From: Marinilactibacillus sp042660675
GTDB taxonomy: Bacteria > Bacillota > Bacilli > Lactobacillales > Carnobacteriaceae_A
DNA length: 64,000 nt
Assembly: GCF_042660675.1 (NCBI RefSeq)
Contig: NZ_JBHSUL010000012.1
Span: forward strand, 62,001-126,000
Direction: 5' to 3'
Positions 25,427 through 33,608 of this stretch are shown here, one piece after another. Under the pieces are notes generated by a model. It searched no databases. It saw only the letters and a program-made list of their open reading frames with translations, and was not told the origin of the DNA. A program made the position numbers and the translations under genes. How positions within the stretch are numbered: the first letter of the stretch is position 1; each line of letters starts with the position of its first letter.

Positions 25427-25795
25427 ATGATAGAATTTAAAAATAAATCATTTCACACTAGTAAAGACCTCGCTTTGTCGGTTGTAGGCGGTAGATGGAA
25501 AATTAGTCTGATCTGGGCACTTTTGAACCATCCTTCCTTACGGTTAAGTGAACTCCAGAAAACATTTCCTGACATCAACCAGCGAATGCTGATCCGCCAA
25601 TTACGGGAACTAGAAGAAGACCAAATTATTTACCGGACCATCTACCCTGTAGTTCCACCAAAAGTCGATTATACACTGACTGATATCGGACGTTCTCTAG
25701 AACCCGTAGTATCCGCCATCTGCTCTTGGGGAGAGGATTATGCTGATTTCCTTGAAGCAAATTTTCCTACAACTGAAAAACCAGACAGACCCTAA
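25427..25795 (+). CDS. HxlR-family (DUF24) transcriptional regulator
   Basis: The 122-residue winged-helix protein has the family core SVVGGRWKISLIWALL, LRLSELQKTFPDINQRMLIRQLRELEED and VVPPKVDYTLTDIGRSL. It is divergent from the frmA-fghA operon, so it most likely controls formaldehyde detoxification, as HxlR does in Bacillus. The N-terminus FHTSKDLA aligns with FNCEKELT of B. subtilis HxlR: Lys13 is kept but Cys11 is Thr. The only cysteine is far C-terminal (AICSWGED). AAAGGA stands 9 bases before the ATG. A terminator overlaps its 3' end. Confidence 0.88.
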   Translation: MIEFKNKSFHTSKDLALSVVGGRWKISLIWALLNHPSLRLSELQKTFPDINQRMLIRQLRELEEDQIIYRTIYPVVPPKVDYTLTDIGRSLEPVVSAICSWGEDYADFLEANFPTTEKPDRP

Positions 25796-25821
25796 ATCAG
25801 CGGTTTCTGCCTGGTTTTTTT
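25775..25821 (+). terminator. Terminator overlapping the 3' end of the HxlR-type gene
   Basis: AAAAACCAGACAGA (25776-25789) pairs with TCTGCCTGGTTTTT (25806-25819) with one mismatch, followed by more T. The 5' arm lies within the last codons of the gene. Confidence 0.8.
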
Positions 25822-25860
25822 CATACTCTTTACCTTTATTAAGATAAAGAGTTCAAATGA

Positions 25861-26055
25861 TTATTTACCATCATAGGTACTTCTACCCATTGCTTGATAC
25901 ATACTACACTTTTGAGTTTTACCTGATGCAAGCAATCCAATACCAATGACTCCTAATACTTTCCCAATACCTTTTGTGAAAATCAAGTTAGGGACTAGCG
26001 CTGCTCCAAATACGATGCGGGCAATACTTTCCATTTCTCCAACATTCTTGTCCAT
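25861..26055 (-). CDS. DUF2892-domain small membrane protein
   Basis: The 64-residue protein begins with the DUF2892 pattern KNVGEMESIARIVFGAALVP and has two short hydrophobic segments (about 10-28 and 32-46) separated by TKGIGK, then a polar tail with one Cys (KCSMYQ). DUF2892 domains, also found in YgaP with a rhodanese domain, form membrane hairpins of uncertain role. The first ATG in frame (26073) lacks a ribosome binding site, while ATG 26055 follows AAAGGA by 10 bases. It stands alone between the HxlR-type gene and pgcA. Confidence 0.75.
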   Translation of the reverse strand: MDKNVGEMESIARIVFGAALVPNLIFTKGIGKVLGVIGIGLLASGKTQKCSMYQAMGRSTYDGK

Positions 26056-26197
26056 AAGCTCACTTCCTTTCATTCTTATAAGGCTATAGGTTAATTATAA
26101 AAGACTTGTGGTTATTCCAAAAGAAATACCCCTTAAGTCGTTCCCCTTTATTTAAATTTAATCCCTTGTAAATTAAATAAACTGACTTTATTCGACC

Positions 26198-26240
26198 AAA
26201 AAAACCTAGCGTACCCTGAGATTTAACAGAGTACGCTAGG
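26198..26240 (-). terminator. Terminator of pgcA
   Basis: Perfect ten-base arms CCTAGCGTAC (26205-26214) and GTACGCTAGG (26231-26240), followed on the minus strand by seven T. Confidence 0.9.
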
Positions 26241-26255
26241 GCTTATGTTGTAAGT

Positions 26256-27989
26256 TTACTGATCCGCTACAATTGATTGAATCGCTTTTTCAAATGATTC
26301 AATTTTCTCTTCAACGGCTACTCCTGAATCGTCGAAGGCAGCGATATAGAACTTGATTTTTGGTTCTGTACCTGACGGACGCGCTGCAATCCAGCTAGAA
26401 TCGACTAAGCGATATTTCAACACATCTGCTGAAGGCATATCGATTGTCTCTACTTCTCCATCACAGTTTGTACGTTTACTCGTTTTAAAATCTTCGATTT
26501 CTTGGATCTTGATTTTTCCAAAGCTAGTTGGAGAATCATTTCTCAATGAATCCATCAAATCATTGATTTTTTGAGCACCTTGAATACCATCCATTGTAAT
26601 TGAAATGGTTTTTTCTTTATAGTGTCCATGCTCGTGATAAAGATCTTGAAGTGCATCAAAACAGCTATATCCAAGCTCTTTATGGTATGCAGCCATTTCA
26701 GCACATAAAACAAGAGCTTGCATGGCATCTTTATCTCGTACGAATGGTTGAATAAGATAACCGTAACTTTCCTCAAAACCAAACATAAATGTACTAGACT
26801 GATCATTTTCAAAATGCTTGATTTTTTCAGCGATAAATTTGAATCCTGTTAGGACATCAATCGTTCTTACACCATTTTTTTCAGCAATGGCTTTAGGCAA
26901 ATCGCTTGATACGATTGATTTCAAAATCACACTATTTTTAGGTAAAATCCCTGTTTTACGGTGTGCTTTCAATATATAATCTAGCATTAAGCTGGCAATT
27001 TGGTTACCAGAAAGGACTTCATACTGTCCTTTTGCTGTTCTAACGGCCATTCCCAAACGGTCTGCATCTGGGTCAGTTGCGATTAGAAGGTCTGCATCTA
27101 CTTCACAACCTAATTCAATCGCCATTTCAAAAGCTGCTGGATCTTCAGGGTTTGGTGATTTAACCGTTGAAAACTCAGGATCTGGTTCGGCTTGTGCTGG
27201 AACTAAGTGCACATTTCGGAATCCCGCTTGTTTTAATGATTTTTCCCCAATCATCTTTCCTGTACCATGAAGTGGCGTGAAAACGATCGTTAGATCTTTC
27301 GCGACTCTTTCAATCAAATTAGGATCAATCGTTACGGTCTTCATAGCTTCTAAGTATGCTTTATCAACATTATCTCCTATGATTTCCAGTAATCCTGAAT
27401 TTGCGATTTCTTGTTCATCTGCTACTTCAATAGATAAAACATCTTCTACACTTCTAACAAGCGAGGTCAGTGCATCTGCTTCTTTAGGCGGTAATTGTCC
27501 ACCGTCTTCTCCGTAAACTTTATATCCATTATATTCAGGAGGATTGTGACTAGCAGTGATCATAATTCCGGCAGCAGCTTGAAGATGACGAACAGCAAAT
27601 GAAAGCTCAGGTGTTGGACGAAGACTTTCGAATACGTAAGCCTTGATTCCATGAGCCCCTAATGTTTTTGCTGATTCAAACGCGAATTCTCTAGACATAT
27701 GACGTGAATCGTATGCAATCGCAACGCCACGTTTTTTAGCCTCTTCACCTTGCTCTTTTTCAATAAACAATGCTAAACCTTCAGTCGCTTGACGAACAGT
27801 ATAAATGTTCATCCGATTAATCCCTGCACCGATGATCCCTCTCATACCTGCTGTACCAAACTCCAGTGGTGCGTAGAAAGCATCCTCTAGTTTCGATTCG
27901 TCCTGTTTATTTTTTTCTAAATCTTTCAGTACATCGGAATCTAAATCAGCATAGTTTTTCCAAGTAGTATAAGTCTCCTGCCAGCTCAT
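26256..27989 (-). CDS. pgcA: Phospho-sugar mutase (alpha-phosphoglucomutase, PgcA type)
   Basis: The 577-residue enzyme interconverts glucose-1-phosphate and glucose-6-phosphate. The phosphoserine lies in TASHNPPEYNGYK (Ser147), the metal-binding loop is DPDADRLG, the sugar-specificity loop is GFEESYGY and the phosphate loop is RPSGTEPKIKFY. Length is typical of the long bacterial form. It supplies glucose-1-phosphate to GalU, encoded 2 kb away, for UDP-glucose used in glycolipids and wall polymers. It is a single-gene unit with its own promoter and terminator. Confidence 0.95.
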   Translation of the reverse strand: MSWQETYTTWKNYADLDSDVLKDLEKNKQDESKLEDAFYAPLEFGTAGMRGIIGAGINRMNIYTVRQATEGLALFIEKEQGEEAKKRGVAIAYDSRHMSREFAFESAKTLGAHGIKAYVFESLRPTPELSFAVRHLQAAAGIMITASHNPPEYNGYKVYGEDGGQLPPKEADALTSLVRSVEDVLSIEVADEQEIANSGLLEIIGDNVDKAYLEAMKTVTIDPNLIERVAKDLTIVFTPLHGTGKMIGEKSLKQAGFRNVHLVPAQAEPDPEFSTVKSPNPEDPAAFEMAIELGCEVDADLLIATDPDADRLGMAVRTAKGQYEVLSGNQIASLMLDYILKAHRKTGILPKNSVILKSIVSSDLPKAIAEKNGVRTIDVLTGFKFIAEKIKHFENDQSSTFMFGFEESYGYLIQPFVRDKDAMQALVLCAEMAAYHKELGYSCFDALQDLYHEHGHYKEKTISITMDGIQGAQKINDLMDSLRNDSPTSFGKIKIQEIEDFKTSKRTNCDGEVETIDMPSADVLKYRLVDSSWIAARPSGTEPKIKFYIAAFDDSGVAVEEKIESFEKAIQSIVADQ

Positions 27990-28098
27990 TTTTAAAACCT
28001 CTCTTTTTAGTCATTTTTATTTTTATATTGATATAATTGTACCATTTTTGTTTATATTATGCATGATATTGACATAAAAGGCTTTCATAACAACTTTC

Positions 28099-28127
28099 AT
28101 TATACTAGTTTGTATCGTATTTAACAA
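28099..28127 (-). promoter_or_regulatory. Sigma-A promoter of pgcA
   Basis: On the minus strand TTGTTA (28127-28122), 17 bases, TATAAT (28104-28099), about 110 bases before the pgcA ATG. Confidence 0.75.
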
Positions 28128-28129
28128 TA

Positions 28130-28187
28130 CAAAAAAAGTACAGAACTAGCATGCGCGACTGTCGTCGACCACTATTTCTGTACTTTT
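28130..28187 (-). terminator. Terminator of trxB
   Basis: Perfect twelve-base outer arms AAAAGTACAGAA (28134-28145) and TTCTGTACTTTT (28176-28187) with a smaller inner GTCGTCGAC element; an A-run gives U-tract on the minus strand. Confidence 0.85.
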
Positions 28188-28224
28188 AGTCTGTTTAATC
28201 GTTAATGTTTAAAATGCATGTGAT

Positions 28225-29178
28225 TTATGCGTGTGTTTTTTCTAGTTGTTCTTTCAATTCCTCAACATATTGGTACGCAGCGTTTCCGGCAATAGATCCA
28301 TCCCCAACTGCTGTAGCCACTTGGCGTAAGACTGTTTTACGGACGTCTCCAATAGCGAAAATACCTGGTACTTTTGATTCCATCTTTTCATCTGTTTCAA
28401 TCCATCCCTCTTCATCTGTAATACCCAATGAACGGAATTGATCAGAGTTAGGTAAGATCCCAATATAGATAAACGTACCTTCTGCTTCAAGAGTAGAAAC
28501 TTCTCCAGTTTTAAGATTGCGAATACGGACCCCACTTACAGCTTGGTCCCCTTCGATTTCTTCAATAACTGAGTCCCACACAAAGTCCACTTTTTCATTT
28601 TTAAATGCTCTATCTTGCAAGATTTTTTGAGCACGAAGAGTATCTCTTCTGTGAACGATTGTTACTTTGCTGGCAAACTGAGTCAAGTAAGTGCCTTCTT
28701 CAACCGCTGAATCTCCTCCACCGGCAACGACAACATGTTTCCCTTTAAAGAATGCTCCATCACAGACCGCGCAGTATGATACACCTCTACCGTTGAATTC
28801 TGCTTCTCCAGTTACACCAAGCTTTTTATGCTCAGCACCTGTAGCCAAAATAATAGAACGTGTGCGGAAAGTCTTGCTTGAAGTAACGATTTCTTTGTAT
28901 TCTTTGCCATCAATAATTTCCTGAACATCTCCATAAGCGTATTCAGCACCAAATTGCTGAGCACCCTCATACATTTTAGTCGATAAATCAGGTCCTAAGA
29001 TACTACTGAACCCAGAATAATTTTCAATTTCAGCCGTATTGTTCATCTGGCCGCCTGGTAATCCACGATCTAACATTAAGGTTGATAAATTTGAACGTGA
29101 AGCATAAAGTCCTGCAGTCAATCCTCCTGGACCAGCGCCGATAACAATAACATCATATATTTTTTCAATAATTTCCAT
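28225..29178 (-). CDS. trxB: Thioredoxin-disulfide reductase
   Basis: The 317-residue flavoenzyme has an FAD motif VIGAGPGGLTAGLYASR (12-28), the redox-active CAVC (136-139), the NADPH motif GGGDSAVEEGTYL and the FAD motif FAIGDVR. It reduces thioredoxin with NADPH. The frame runs to 29226, but the ATG at 29178 follows GGAGGGG by 7 bases and gives the usual N-terminus. It lies upstream of pgcA and downstream of a TPR protein. In Bacillus trxB also lies between the hprK-lgt-ppaX block and rapZ, as here. Confidence 0.95.
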   Translation of the reverse strand: MEIIEKIYDVIVIGAGPGGLTAGLYASRSNLSTLMLDRGLPGGQMNNTAEIENYSGFSSILGPDLSTKMYEGAQQFGAEYAYGDVQEIIDGKEYKEIVTSSKTFRTRSIILATGAEHKKLGVTGEAEFNGRGVSYCAVCDGAFFKGKHVVVAGGGDSAVEEGTYLTQFASKVTIVHRRDTLRAQKILQDRAFKNEKVDFVWDSVIEEIEGDQAVSGVRIRNLKTGEVSTLEAEGTFIYIGILPNSDQFRSLGITDEEGWIETDEKMESKVPGIFAIGDVRKTVLRQVATAVGDGSIAGNAAYQYVEELKEQLEKTHA

Positions 29179-29265
29179 TAGAGTGCCCCTCCCACTTGTT
29201 CCTGTACTTATTATAGTGGAAATCAATTCTTTTATTCCACTATAAAAACTTACTTTTAGTAAGTT

Positions 29266-29703
29266 TTAATCTTTATGATTCTTTTCTGTCAATTGTTGTT
29301 CAATCATTTTTTTCATTTCATCTGCTTCAGCAGAATAGGTTCCATTTTGCCTAGAAGTTCTGTAAACATCCAGCATAGCTTCAGCAGTTTTGTAGTCATT
29401 TAGATGGATATAATTGGTTGCTTGAAAAAAGTATACATCATAATACTTTTCAGATTCTTTTTCTAAAACCTCATTGAGTACTGCGATAGATTCATCGAAT
29501 CTGAAAGAATGCTGGTAAATCAATGTTAATTGAATTTTACCGAAAATTCTTTCATCTTTATTTTCCGCAAGACTGAGTCCAGTCTTAAAATGCTTTTCAG
29601 CTTTCTTTAAATCTTTTTTTTCATATGCGATCATTGCCCGTCCATAATAGGTTCTGGCATTGGGAATCAGTGAAATAATCTGATGGTCATCCGCTTGTTT
29701 CAT
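29266..29703 (-). CDS. Tetratricopeptide-repeat protein
   Basis: The 145-residue soluble protein consists of about three TPR-like helix pairs: ARTYYGRAMIAYEKKDLKKAEKHF, GKIQLTLIYQ...FDESIAVLNEVL and FFQATNYIHLNDYKTAEAML, with a charged C-terminus. TPR units mediate protein contacts, and a specific partner cannot be inferred. I chose ATG 29703 because GGGGAG stands 8 bases before it; the upstream in-frame start lacks a site. The gene lies between galU and trxB, as in the Bacillus arrangement where a TPR protein (YvcD) precedes trxB. Confidence 0.8.
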   Translation of the reverse strand: MKQADDHQIISLIPNARTYYGRAMIAYEKKDLKKAEKHFKTGLSLAENKDERIFGKIQLTLIYQHSFRFDESIAVLNEVLEKESEKYYDVYFFQATNYIHLNDYKTAEAMLDVYRTSRQNGTYSAEADEMKKMIEQQLTEKNHKD

Positions 29704-29865
29704 ATAGCACACTCCCCTCGTCAACAATCAATACAACTCTTTCAATGGTATAACTTTTACCACTGATTGTAAATAGTTGAGTTTGAAAATGTCTTACTGA
29801 CGTATTTTAGATATGGATAGTATATCAAATCTCCGTCTTTTTTTATCCCTCAATTTGATTTCGTA

Positions 29866-29902
29866 TAAAAAACATTGCCTACTTCATTGAGCAGACAATG
29901 TT
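29866..29902 (-). terminator. Terminator of galU
   Basis: Arms AACATTG.CT (29871-29880) and AG.CAATGTT (29893-29902) with one mismatch, followed on the minus strand by six T. Confidence 0.82.
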
Positions 29903-29912
29903 TCATTTGAAA

Positions 29913-30851
29913 TTATTTTGCTTTTTTATCTTCTAATTCATGTGACTCAGCGTCCATCTTGGTTTCTCCGCCACCGTTTTCTAACTCTTTTGCTAGTTCA
30001 ACGATATAGTTTTTCAAGTTGTCTTTAACTTGTGGATGTGTCAAACCATATTGAATCGTTGTTTTCAAGAACCCGAATTTATCACCGACATCAAAACGGT
30101 CACCTTTAAATTCTTTAGCAAAAACACGTTGTGTCTTGTTCAGTGCATCAATGGCATCTGTTAATTGGATTTCTCCACCAACACCCGGCTCTTGTTTTTC
30201 AAGTAAATCAAAGATCTGTGGTGTTAATAGGTAACGACCAATAATTGCTAGATCACTTGGTGCATCCTCTGGTTGAGGTTTCTCTACAAATTTACGAACA
30301 TTATAAAGACCTTCTTCAGCTTCTGCTTCAGGATCAATGATTCCGTAACTAGAAGTCTCTTCGTGTGGCACACGCATAACAGCAATATTAGATGCATGTG
30401 TTTTTTCGTAGCCTTCAATAAGTTGCTTAGTCAAAGGCACTTCATCAGCCATTACGTCGTCTCCTAACATAACTACGAAAGGCTCATCACCAACAAAAGC
30501 TTTTGCTTGAAGAACCGCATGTCCTAATCCCAAAGGATAAGATTGTCTAGCGAAATACAAGTTTAACCCTGTTGTTTCTTCAACTAGTTTCAGCAATTCA
30601 TGTTTTCCTTTAGCTTTAAGGCTTTCTTCAAGTTCAGGGTTAGAATCGAAGTGATCTTCGATTGGACGTTTAAGCTTTCCAGTGATAATCAAAATATCTT
30701 CAATTCCTGAAGCAATTGCTTCTTCAACGATAAATTGAATCGTTGGTTTGTCTACAATTGGAATCATTTCCTTTGGCATTGCTTTAGTAGCTGGAAGAAA
30801 ACGTGTTCCATATCCTGCTGCTGGAATGATCGCTTTTCTGACTTTTTTCAT
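29913..30851 (-). CDS. galU: UTP--glucose-1-phosphate uridylyltransferase
   Basis: The 312-residue protein has the nucleotidyltransferase start KAIIPAAGYGTRFLPATKAMPKEM, VMLGDD and the FVEKP substrate motif typical of GalU/GtaB. It makes UDP-glucose for glycolipid anchors, wall teichoic acid decoration or capsule. The ATG at 30851 has AAGGAG 9 bases ahead; the frame continues upstream through a lysine-rich stretch that is not family-typical. It lies downstream of gpsA on the same strand, separated by 147 bases. Confidence 0.95.
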   Translation of the reverse strand: MKKVRKAIIPAAGYGTRFLPATKAMPKEMIPIVDKPTIQFIVEEAIASGIEDILIITGKLKRPIEDHFDSNPELEESLKAKGKHELLKLVEETTGLNLYFARQSYPLGLGHAVLQAKAFVGDEPFVVMLGDDVMADEVPLTKQLIEGYEKTHASNIAVMRVPHEETSSYGIIDPEAEAEEGLYNVRKFVEKPQPEDAPSDLAIIGRYLLTPQIFDLLEKQEPGVGGEIQLTDAIDALNKTQRVFAKEFKGDRFDVGDKFGFLKTTIQYGLTHPQVKDNLKNYIVELAKELENGGGETKMDAESHELEDKKAK

Positions 30852-30997
30852 TTCTTTCTTCTCCTTTTCCATTCTGTTCTCCTTCATATAGCATAATTAT
30901 GTAGAAAGGCTTTCGCCCTTCTCCTACATTTAGATCATTTAGATCATTTAAATTCAGTATTTTTTGACTATTTTGCGCTTCGTTAAGGTCTCAGAGT

Positions 30998-31999
30998 TTA
31001 TTCTGATTTTCCTTCTCGCTGCATTAAATTCAGTATAACATATTTTACTTCTGCGTTACCATAAACTACTTTATAGATGGCTTCTGTGATTGGCATATCG
31101 ATCTTATACTCTTGAGCAAGTTCATAGGCAGCTTTTGTAGTAGAAATTCCTTCAACGACCATACCCATTTCATTTAAAATCGTCTCTACTTGCTGTCCTT
31201 TTCCAAGTAAATTTCCAGCCCTCCAGTTTCTGGAGTGTGGACTTGTACAAGTTACAATCAAATCACCGACACCGCTAAGTCCCATGAAGGTCAAAGGTTC
31301 AGCTCCCATAGCGACACCTAATCTGGTGATTTCTGCAAGCCCTCTTGTGACCAATGCGGACTTAGCGTTATCTCCAAAACCCATTCCTGCAATTGCTCCG
31401 GCTCCTACAGCTATGATGTTTTTTAGTGCCGCACCAATTTCAACACCTATTATATCTCGGTTTGTATACACTCTGAAATAGTCGTTTAAAAATAAGGCTT
31501 GAACCGTTTTTGCGCTCTGTTCGTCTTCACATGCTGCTGTTATTGTCGTTAAATCTTCTGACATAACTTCTTCAGCATGACTTGGTCCGGATAGAGCAAC
31601 GACTGCCCTTCTATTTACAAAAGAAATCTCTTCTTCCAGTATGGTAGAAATTCTTTTGTGAGATGCTTGTTCCAGTCCTTTTGATGCATGAACGATGAGC
31701 TTTGGACTACTGATAAAGTTATTGACTTGTTTAGCCAAGTCTCTGATCGCCTTTGTTGGCACAACAAAAACGATCACGTCTGCTGCTTCTACTACCAACT
31801 TAAGATCTGTTGTTGCTCTTAAATTCTCAGGTAACGTTGAACCTGGAAGGTAAGACTGATTCGTATGATATTCGTTTATTTCATCAACTTGAGTTTGATT
31901 ACGACTCCAAAGGTTTACTTGATGTCCATTTTCTAAAAGAACTTTGGATAAAGCTGTCCCCCATGATCCAGCTCCCAAAACAGCTACTTTTGTGTTCAC
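30998..31999 (-). CDS. gpsA: Glycerol-3-phosphate dehydrogenase [NAD(P)+]
   Basis: The 333-residue enzyme reduces dihydroxyacetone phosphate to sn-glycerol-3-phosphate for phospholipids and lipoteichoic acid. It shows the Rossmann motif VLGAGSWGTALSK (7-19), VHASKGLE, ALSGPSHAEEV and the catalytic-lysine region VEIGAALKNIIAVGAG, with GLAEITRLG further on. It starts with GTG overlapping the ppaX stop by 4 bases (GTGA). It is last in the hprK-lgt-ppaX-gpsA operon. Confidence 0.96.
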   Translation of the reverse strand: MNTKVAVLGAGSWGTALSKVLLENGHQVNLWSRNQTQVDEINEYHTNQSYLPGSTLPENLRATTDLKLVVEAADVIVFVVPTKAIRDLAKQVNNFISSPKLIVHASKGLEQASHKRISTILEEEISFVNRRAVVALSGPSHAEEVMSEDLTTITAACEDEQSAKTVQALFLNDYFRVYTNRDIIGVEIGAALKNIIAVGAGAIAGMGFGDNAKSALVTRGLAEITRLGVAMGAEPLTFMGLSGVGDLIVTCTSPHSRNWRAGNLLGKGQQVETILNEMGMVVEGISTTKAAYELAQEYKIDMPITEAIYKVVYGNAEVKYVILNLMQREGKSE

Positions 32000-32688
32000 T
32001 GTTTAGGCGCCCCCTCTAACTCATTAGTCGTATCCAGTTGCTCTTTTGAGCTCCCTAAAATCAATTCTGTTAATTCTGACATACTCTTCACACTATAAGT
32101 GGGATTATACGGTGCAATTTCTGCGGTGGTCTTTTGAGACCATTCCACAAATACACTTGGAATCCCTGCATTTGTGGCAGCTTCAATATCATGATTATTA
32201 TCGCCAATCATAATAGCTTGATTATGATGAACATTTAATGCTGCAAGAGCTCTATAAACGGGTTCAGGATTTGGCTTAAAACACGTGTAGGAGTCTGATC
32301 CAATAACGATATCAAACAAGCCTTGTAGACCTAAAACTTCAATACCCCTTTCAATCATATCATTGCGTTTAGTTGATACAATTGCTAATTTTACACCGCT
32401 TTTCTTCAACTGTTTCAATTCCTCAAAGACTCCATCAAATAAAGAAATCATACCATCGTGCAAGTCAGAATTAAGCATGCGGTAACGATGAATGATTTCT
32501 TCTGCTCGGTCGGGAATTAATGTCCCATAAACCTCTGTAAGGGACGGTCCATTGAATTGTCGAACCGAATCAAGTGTATATTCTCCTGGAAAAAGTTCTT
32601 CCAAAATCGTCAGGTGAGTACGGTTGATCAACTCATTCGAGTTGGCCAACGTGCCATCGAAATCAAATAATGCTGCTGTATATTCCAA
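31996..32688 (-). CDS. ppaX: HAD-superfamily pyrophosphatase, PpaX-like
   Basis: The 230-residue hydrolase has HAD motif I DFDGTLANS (9-17, nucleophile Asp9 and acid Asp11), motif II VSTKR and motif III/IV KPNPEPV with IGDNNHDIEA. Position between lgt and gpsA behind hprK is the standard location of ppaX, whose product removes pyrophosphate formed when HprK/P dephosphorylates P-Ser-HPr. The C-terminal tail is about 15 residues longer than in Bacillus. A phosphoglycolate phosphatase activity cannot be excluded from sequence. Confidence 0.88.
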   Translation of the reverse strand: MEYTAALFDFDGTLANSNELINRTHLTILEELFPGEYTLDSVRQFNGPSLTEVYGTLIPDRAEEIIHRYRMLNSDLHDGMISLFDGVFEELKQLKKSGVKLAIVSTKRNDMIERGIEVLGLQGLFDIVIGSDSYTCFKPNPEPVYRALAALNVHHNQAIMIGDNNHDIEAATNAGIPSVFVEWSQKTTAEIAPYNPTYSVKSMSELTELILGSSKEQLDTTNELEGAPKQ

Positions 32689-32717
32689 ATGGATCTCCTT
32701 TCTAAGCTACAATCTTT

Positions 32718-33590
32718 TTATTTTTTTAATTCAGATTTTTTCTTTTTTTCTGCAAATGTTCTTTCAGGTAGCATGCCTTCTGTGTAATAAGGTGGTGTTG
32801 GATACACATAGAATCTTCTGTAAAGAATCAGTGATACCGCCACGACGAGTAAGACACCAGAAAGGACTTGAGAGACACGTAATGGTCCGATATACAAACT
32901 ATCTGTCCGCATACCTTCTATCCAAATGCGACCCAGACTATACCAAGCTACATATCCTAGTGCAGTTTCACCTCTTCTGAGAATTCCATCTTTACTACGG
33001 ACAACCATTAAGATGATAAAACCAGCTAGGTTCCATAACGATTCATATAGGAAGGTTGGATGGTAATACGTACCTTGTATGTTCATTTGTTCAATAATAA
33101 AATTGGGTAACATCAATCGTTCTAGAAACGACCGCGCAACTTCTCCACCATGAGCTTCTTGGTTCACAAAATTTCCCCAACGACCAATTGCTTGAGCAAT
33201 CATAACGTGAGGCGCAAGCACATCTAGTAAAAGCCAGACAGCTATATCTTTCTTTTTGGTATACCAGACGAGCGTTGCAAATCCTGCTAATAATCCCCCG
33301 TAGATCGCGATACCGCCTTCCCATATATAGAAGATACGAATAGGGTCCTGGAGGTAAACATCCAGCTCAAAGAGCACATAGTATAGCCGTGCACCAATCA
33401 GACCAGCTGGAATGATTCGAAAAGCCAAATCAACTATAAAGTCTTCTTCGATTCCTCTTTTCTCACCTTCTTTGATACTCAACCAAACGGCAACAAACAT
33501 ACCGAATACAATAATGATTCCATACCAAGCCACCCTTAATGGTCCAAACTGAAAAGCAATTGGATCAATCGCTCCTAAACTAACACTCAT
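32718..33590 (-). CDS. lgt: Prolipoprotein diacylglyceryl transferase
   Basis: The 290-residue membrane enzyme attaches diacylglycerol from phosphatidylglycerol to the lipobox cysteine of prolipoproteins. About seven membrane spans are visible, with the Lgt signature GRWGNFVNQEAHGG near 143-156 and HPTFLYESLWNL near 190. The C-terminus is a basic KKKKSELKK tail. GGAGG precedes the ATG. It follows hprK by 18 bases in the conserved operon. Confidence 0.96.
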   Translation of the reverse strand: MSVSLGAIDPIAFQFGPLRVAWYGIIIVFGMFVAVWLSIKEGEKRGIEEDFIVDLAFRIIPAGLIGARLYYVLFELDVYLQDPIRIFYIWEGGIAIYGGLLAGFATLVWYTKKKDIAVWLLLDVLAPHVMIAQAIGRWGNFVNQEAHGGEVARSFLERLMLPNFIIEQMNIQGTYYHPTFLYESLWNLAGFIILMVVRSKDGILRRGETALGYVAWYSLGRIWIEGMRTDSLYIGPLRVSQVLSGVLLVVAVSLILYRRFYVYPTPPYYTEGMLPERTFAEKKKKSELKK

Positions 33591-33608
33591 ATTATTGAAT
33601 CCTCCATA

